A stretch of DNA of 64,000 bases, taken from the NCBI GenBank assembly GCA_907165065.1, contig OU015532.1, positions 41,704,839-41,768,838 on the forward strand. The letters run 5' to 3'. Shown here piece after piece: positions 62,102 to 64,000 of the stretch (positions within the stretch are counted from its first letter, which is position 1; the number at the start of each line of letters is the position of its first letter). The position numbers and the translations under genes are program-made. The notes under the pieces were generated by a model that saw only the letters and a list, made by a program, of their open reading frames with translations, made no database searches and was not told where the DNA came from. This DNA comes from Caprimulgus europaeus. Its lineage: Eukaryota; Chordata; Aves; Caprimulgiformes; Caprimulgidae.

Positions 62102-64000
62102 GTAAGACAATTTGCAGCTGTTCTTTGAATTGCAGGGTAGAGTGAAGTCCCTCCAGGCCACTTTTTATCAGTGTCTTTCCCTTCTTGAGATCCTTGGTGC
62201 TGTTAGAGCAGAAAATGAAGGTAGAATTGTCAGGACTGAAGTGTGCAGCTTCCTAACAGGATATCTGTAACAGACCTGGGTTTTGCATCTCCCCTTTGCA
62301 AAGAACACACTTGTTTAGGACCTGCTCTTCTTCCCTCACATTTGGAAGGGTCAGGATTGGTTGACTCTCACTGATGCTAGGACTATAGCTGTAAAATGCA
62401 CTCGGTCCAGAGGTTGCCTTGACAACATGACTGATATCTCAAGTATTCAAGGGGTCCTATCATTGTTACAGGGGTCACATTTCTCATTTTGAGATAGGGT
62501 TAACTTTACCTCTTCTCTAATTTCCTCCTTCTGTCTGCTAAGTTGAGGAGTATCCTTTTGCTTCATTTGTAGAGTTCAAGGAGGGCAAAAATAGAGGCTA
62601 GAGGTGAGAAGAGGTGAAGACAAAGAAAGAAAGTGCAGCAACCCTGGATCTTGCCGTATATTCTCTTTTCTTTTATCTTCCCAGTGTTTTACTTTTTCAT
62701 TCCTGCATATAGCAGAATGCATTAAGGAGAAGAAAAGGGAAAAAGGAACGAATCACATCAGGAAAAGGAGAAAGGTCAATGTGTCATCTGATTTTGCCAT
62801 TTTCCATGTGCTTGTTTTTCCTTTGCTGCAATCTGCCTTGCAAGAACCTGGGTCAGACATACAACAGAACTTTTTATTTCCATCACCTGACTGACTCCCA
62901 TGGAGAACTTGAGCAATAGATCCCAGTTCTTATTTTCTTTGAATTCTTTGACACTCCCCAGGCTGCCATGGAGCTCTATAGCCAAGACTCCTGGTCAGCC
63001 AAAGATAGCAAGGTTTGACTAAAAAAACCCTGTATTTATTTTGTTTCAGATCCATCCCCCCCCCCCCCCCCCCCCCTCTCTCCTGCTTTTAGCTATTCCT
63101 CACTTCCTTCCTGGCTACTCCTTCACTTTGTTCTTCCCTTTCAGAAGGAATCTGTTGCATTTTCTGAGATCAGTTTTTAATGACCTTTTTTACCTATATC
63201 TGCCCTTACTGCTTTGAGTATTTGACAAGCTTCTGCAACTGCAGCCACAGCTCCATTCCCCTATAGACACTCATAAAATACCCTTTTGATGTACTTAGCC
63301 GGCTAGACCAGGCTTTGATCACAATCACTGCAGCATCTCTAGAATGGATCATAGATGTTGCTTAACACCTTATTTAAGCAAAACAATTCTACATGAAATC
63401 AAGATTATAATCTCTCTAAAAGTGATGGCATTTAGATTTATTAGGATGGAGTTAGCTTTACTGGAAGTTGGCATAGACACTGGTATTACTTTTCCTTAGT
63501 GAGTGAAATGAAGCACTGTTAAGCTCAGAGGGTTTAGTATTAAGGTTTTAAAGATGGAAGGTAACTGAGTCTTGTTTTAAATCAAGATAGAAAGGAGTGA
63601 AAAAAGAGACAAAACAGAGTTAGGAACCATGTTGTGTTTATTGTCCTTCCTTTCCCCCATCATTACAGGGAAAATGTTTAAAATCTCTGCATAATTCCAG
63701 AAAATTCAGGCAGGACATGCAGGCAGACAGGACAAAATTTATTTCTAATGCAGTAATAGAGCTGCTTCTTACTAGGCAGGTAGTATGAAATGAACATTCT
63801 TTCTGTGATTAAGATTTTAACAACATTGATTGTTAAGAAGAGAGACCATCCTGAAGTGTTCCCACTTTCCAGGGGCTTTCCATAGGGAGTGGGAGTTCAA
63901 GCTTTTCTGTGTTACCCAAACCCTGCTGCACAATCTAGGGCAGAACAAGGAGGACAGTGAGCAAATGACCTTGAGACAGATGTCTATGTGTAGTGCATAG
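62102..64000. other. Intron 3, 5' part (gene continues off the window)
   Basis: The segment opens with the donor GTAAGACAA. I tested visible acceptors, for example near 63049 and 63669, and none opens a phase-2 frame of useful length, so the next exon lies outside. It contains a 21-base C run at 63056-63076. The frame at 62604-62894 shows no domain. Confidence 0.55.
63056..63076. repeat. Poly(C)21 homopolymer
   Basis: Twenty-one consecutive C bases are followed by TCTCTCTCC. Homopolymers of C this long are rare in vertebrate DNA, are prone to length change, and can form i-motif or, on the other strand, G-quadruplex structures. The exact length may be a sequencing estimate. Confidence 0.9.

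Overview
This window looks like nuclear DNA from a bird. The evidence is seven separate copies or fragments of the avian CR1 LINE, a well-preserved solo ERVL-type LTR of the kind common in bird genomes, long non-coding stretches, and vertebrate-style exon/intron borders. I cannot tell which bird order it is. It is gene-poor, and almost all long open frames are chance frames or pieces of CR1.

Layout: 1-18250 is intergenic or distal 5' sequence. It carries three CR1 copies (2263-3159, 3419-3880, 15578-15925), a striking inverted repeat with ~300-bp arms (7349-7651 and 8305-8602), and the solo LTR (9471-10082) flanked by a 5-bp AATAT duplication. At 18288-18551 there is a compact purine- and CpG-rich segment ending in a short signal-peptide-like exon with a consensus splice donor. 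The next ~42.5 kb reads as one very long intron, with CR1 pieces at 24271, 51605, 56291 and 57596, a 181-nt (AAAAG)n purine tract and an AT-only block. Two further exons at 61072-61227 and 61879-62101 join in frame to exon 1 and to each other. The last ~1.9 kb is the start of the following intron, so the gene runs off the right edge.

The single gene supported here is the 5' end of a secreted or membrane protein. A signal peptide is followed directly by the first ~120 residues of what looks like a MAM-type extracellular domain. By eye the domain and its exon border resemble the first MAM module of ALK/LTK-family receptor kinases more than the MAM modules of receptor tyrosine phosphatases. No kinase or transmembrane sequence lies inside the window, so the family call is an inference.

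I see no CRISPR array, operon, rRNA, tRNA or intact transposon gene. The items most worth following up are the long inverted repeat, the MAM gene with its giant first intron and overlapping upstream ORF, the datable solo LTR, and a few motif clusters that resemble regulatory elements.
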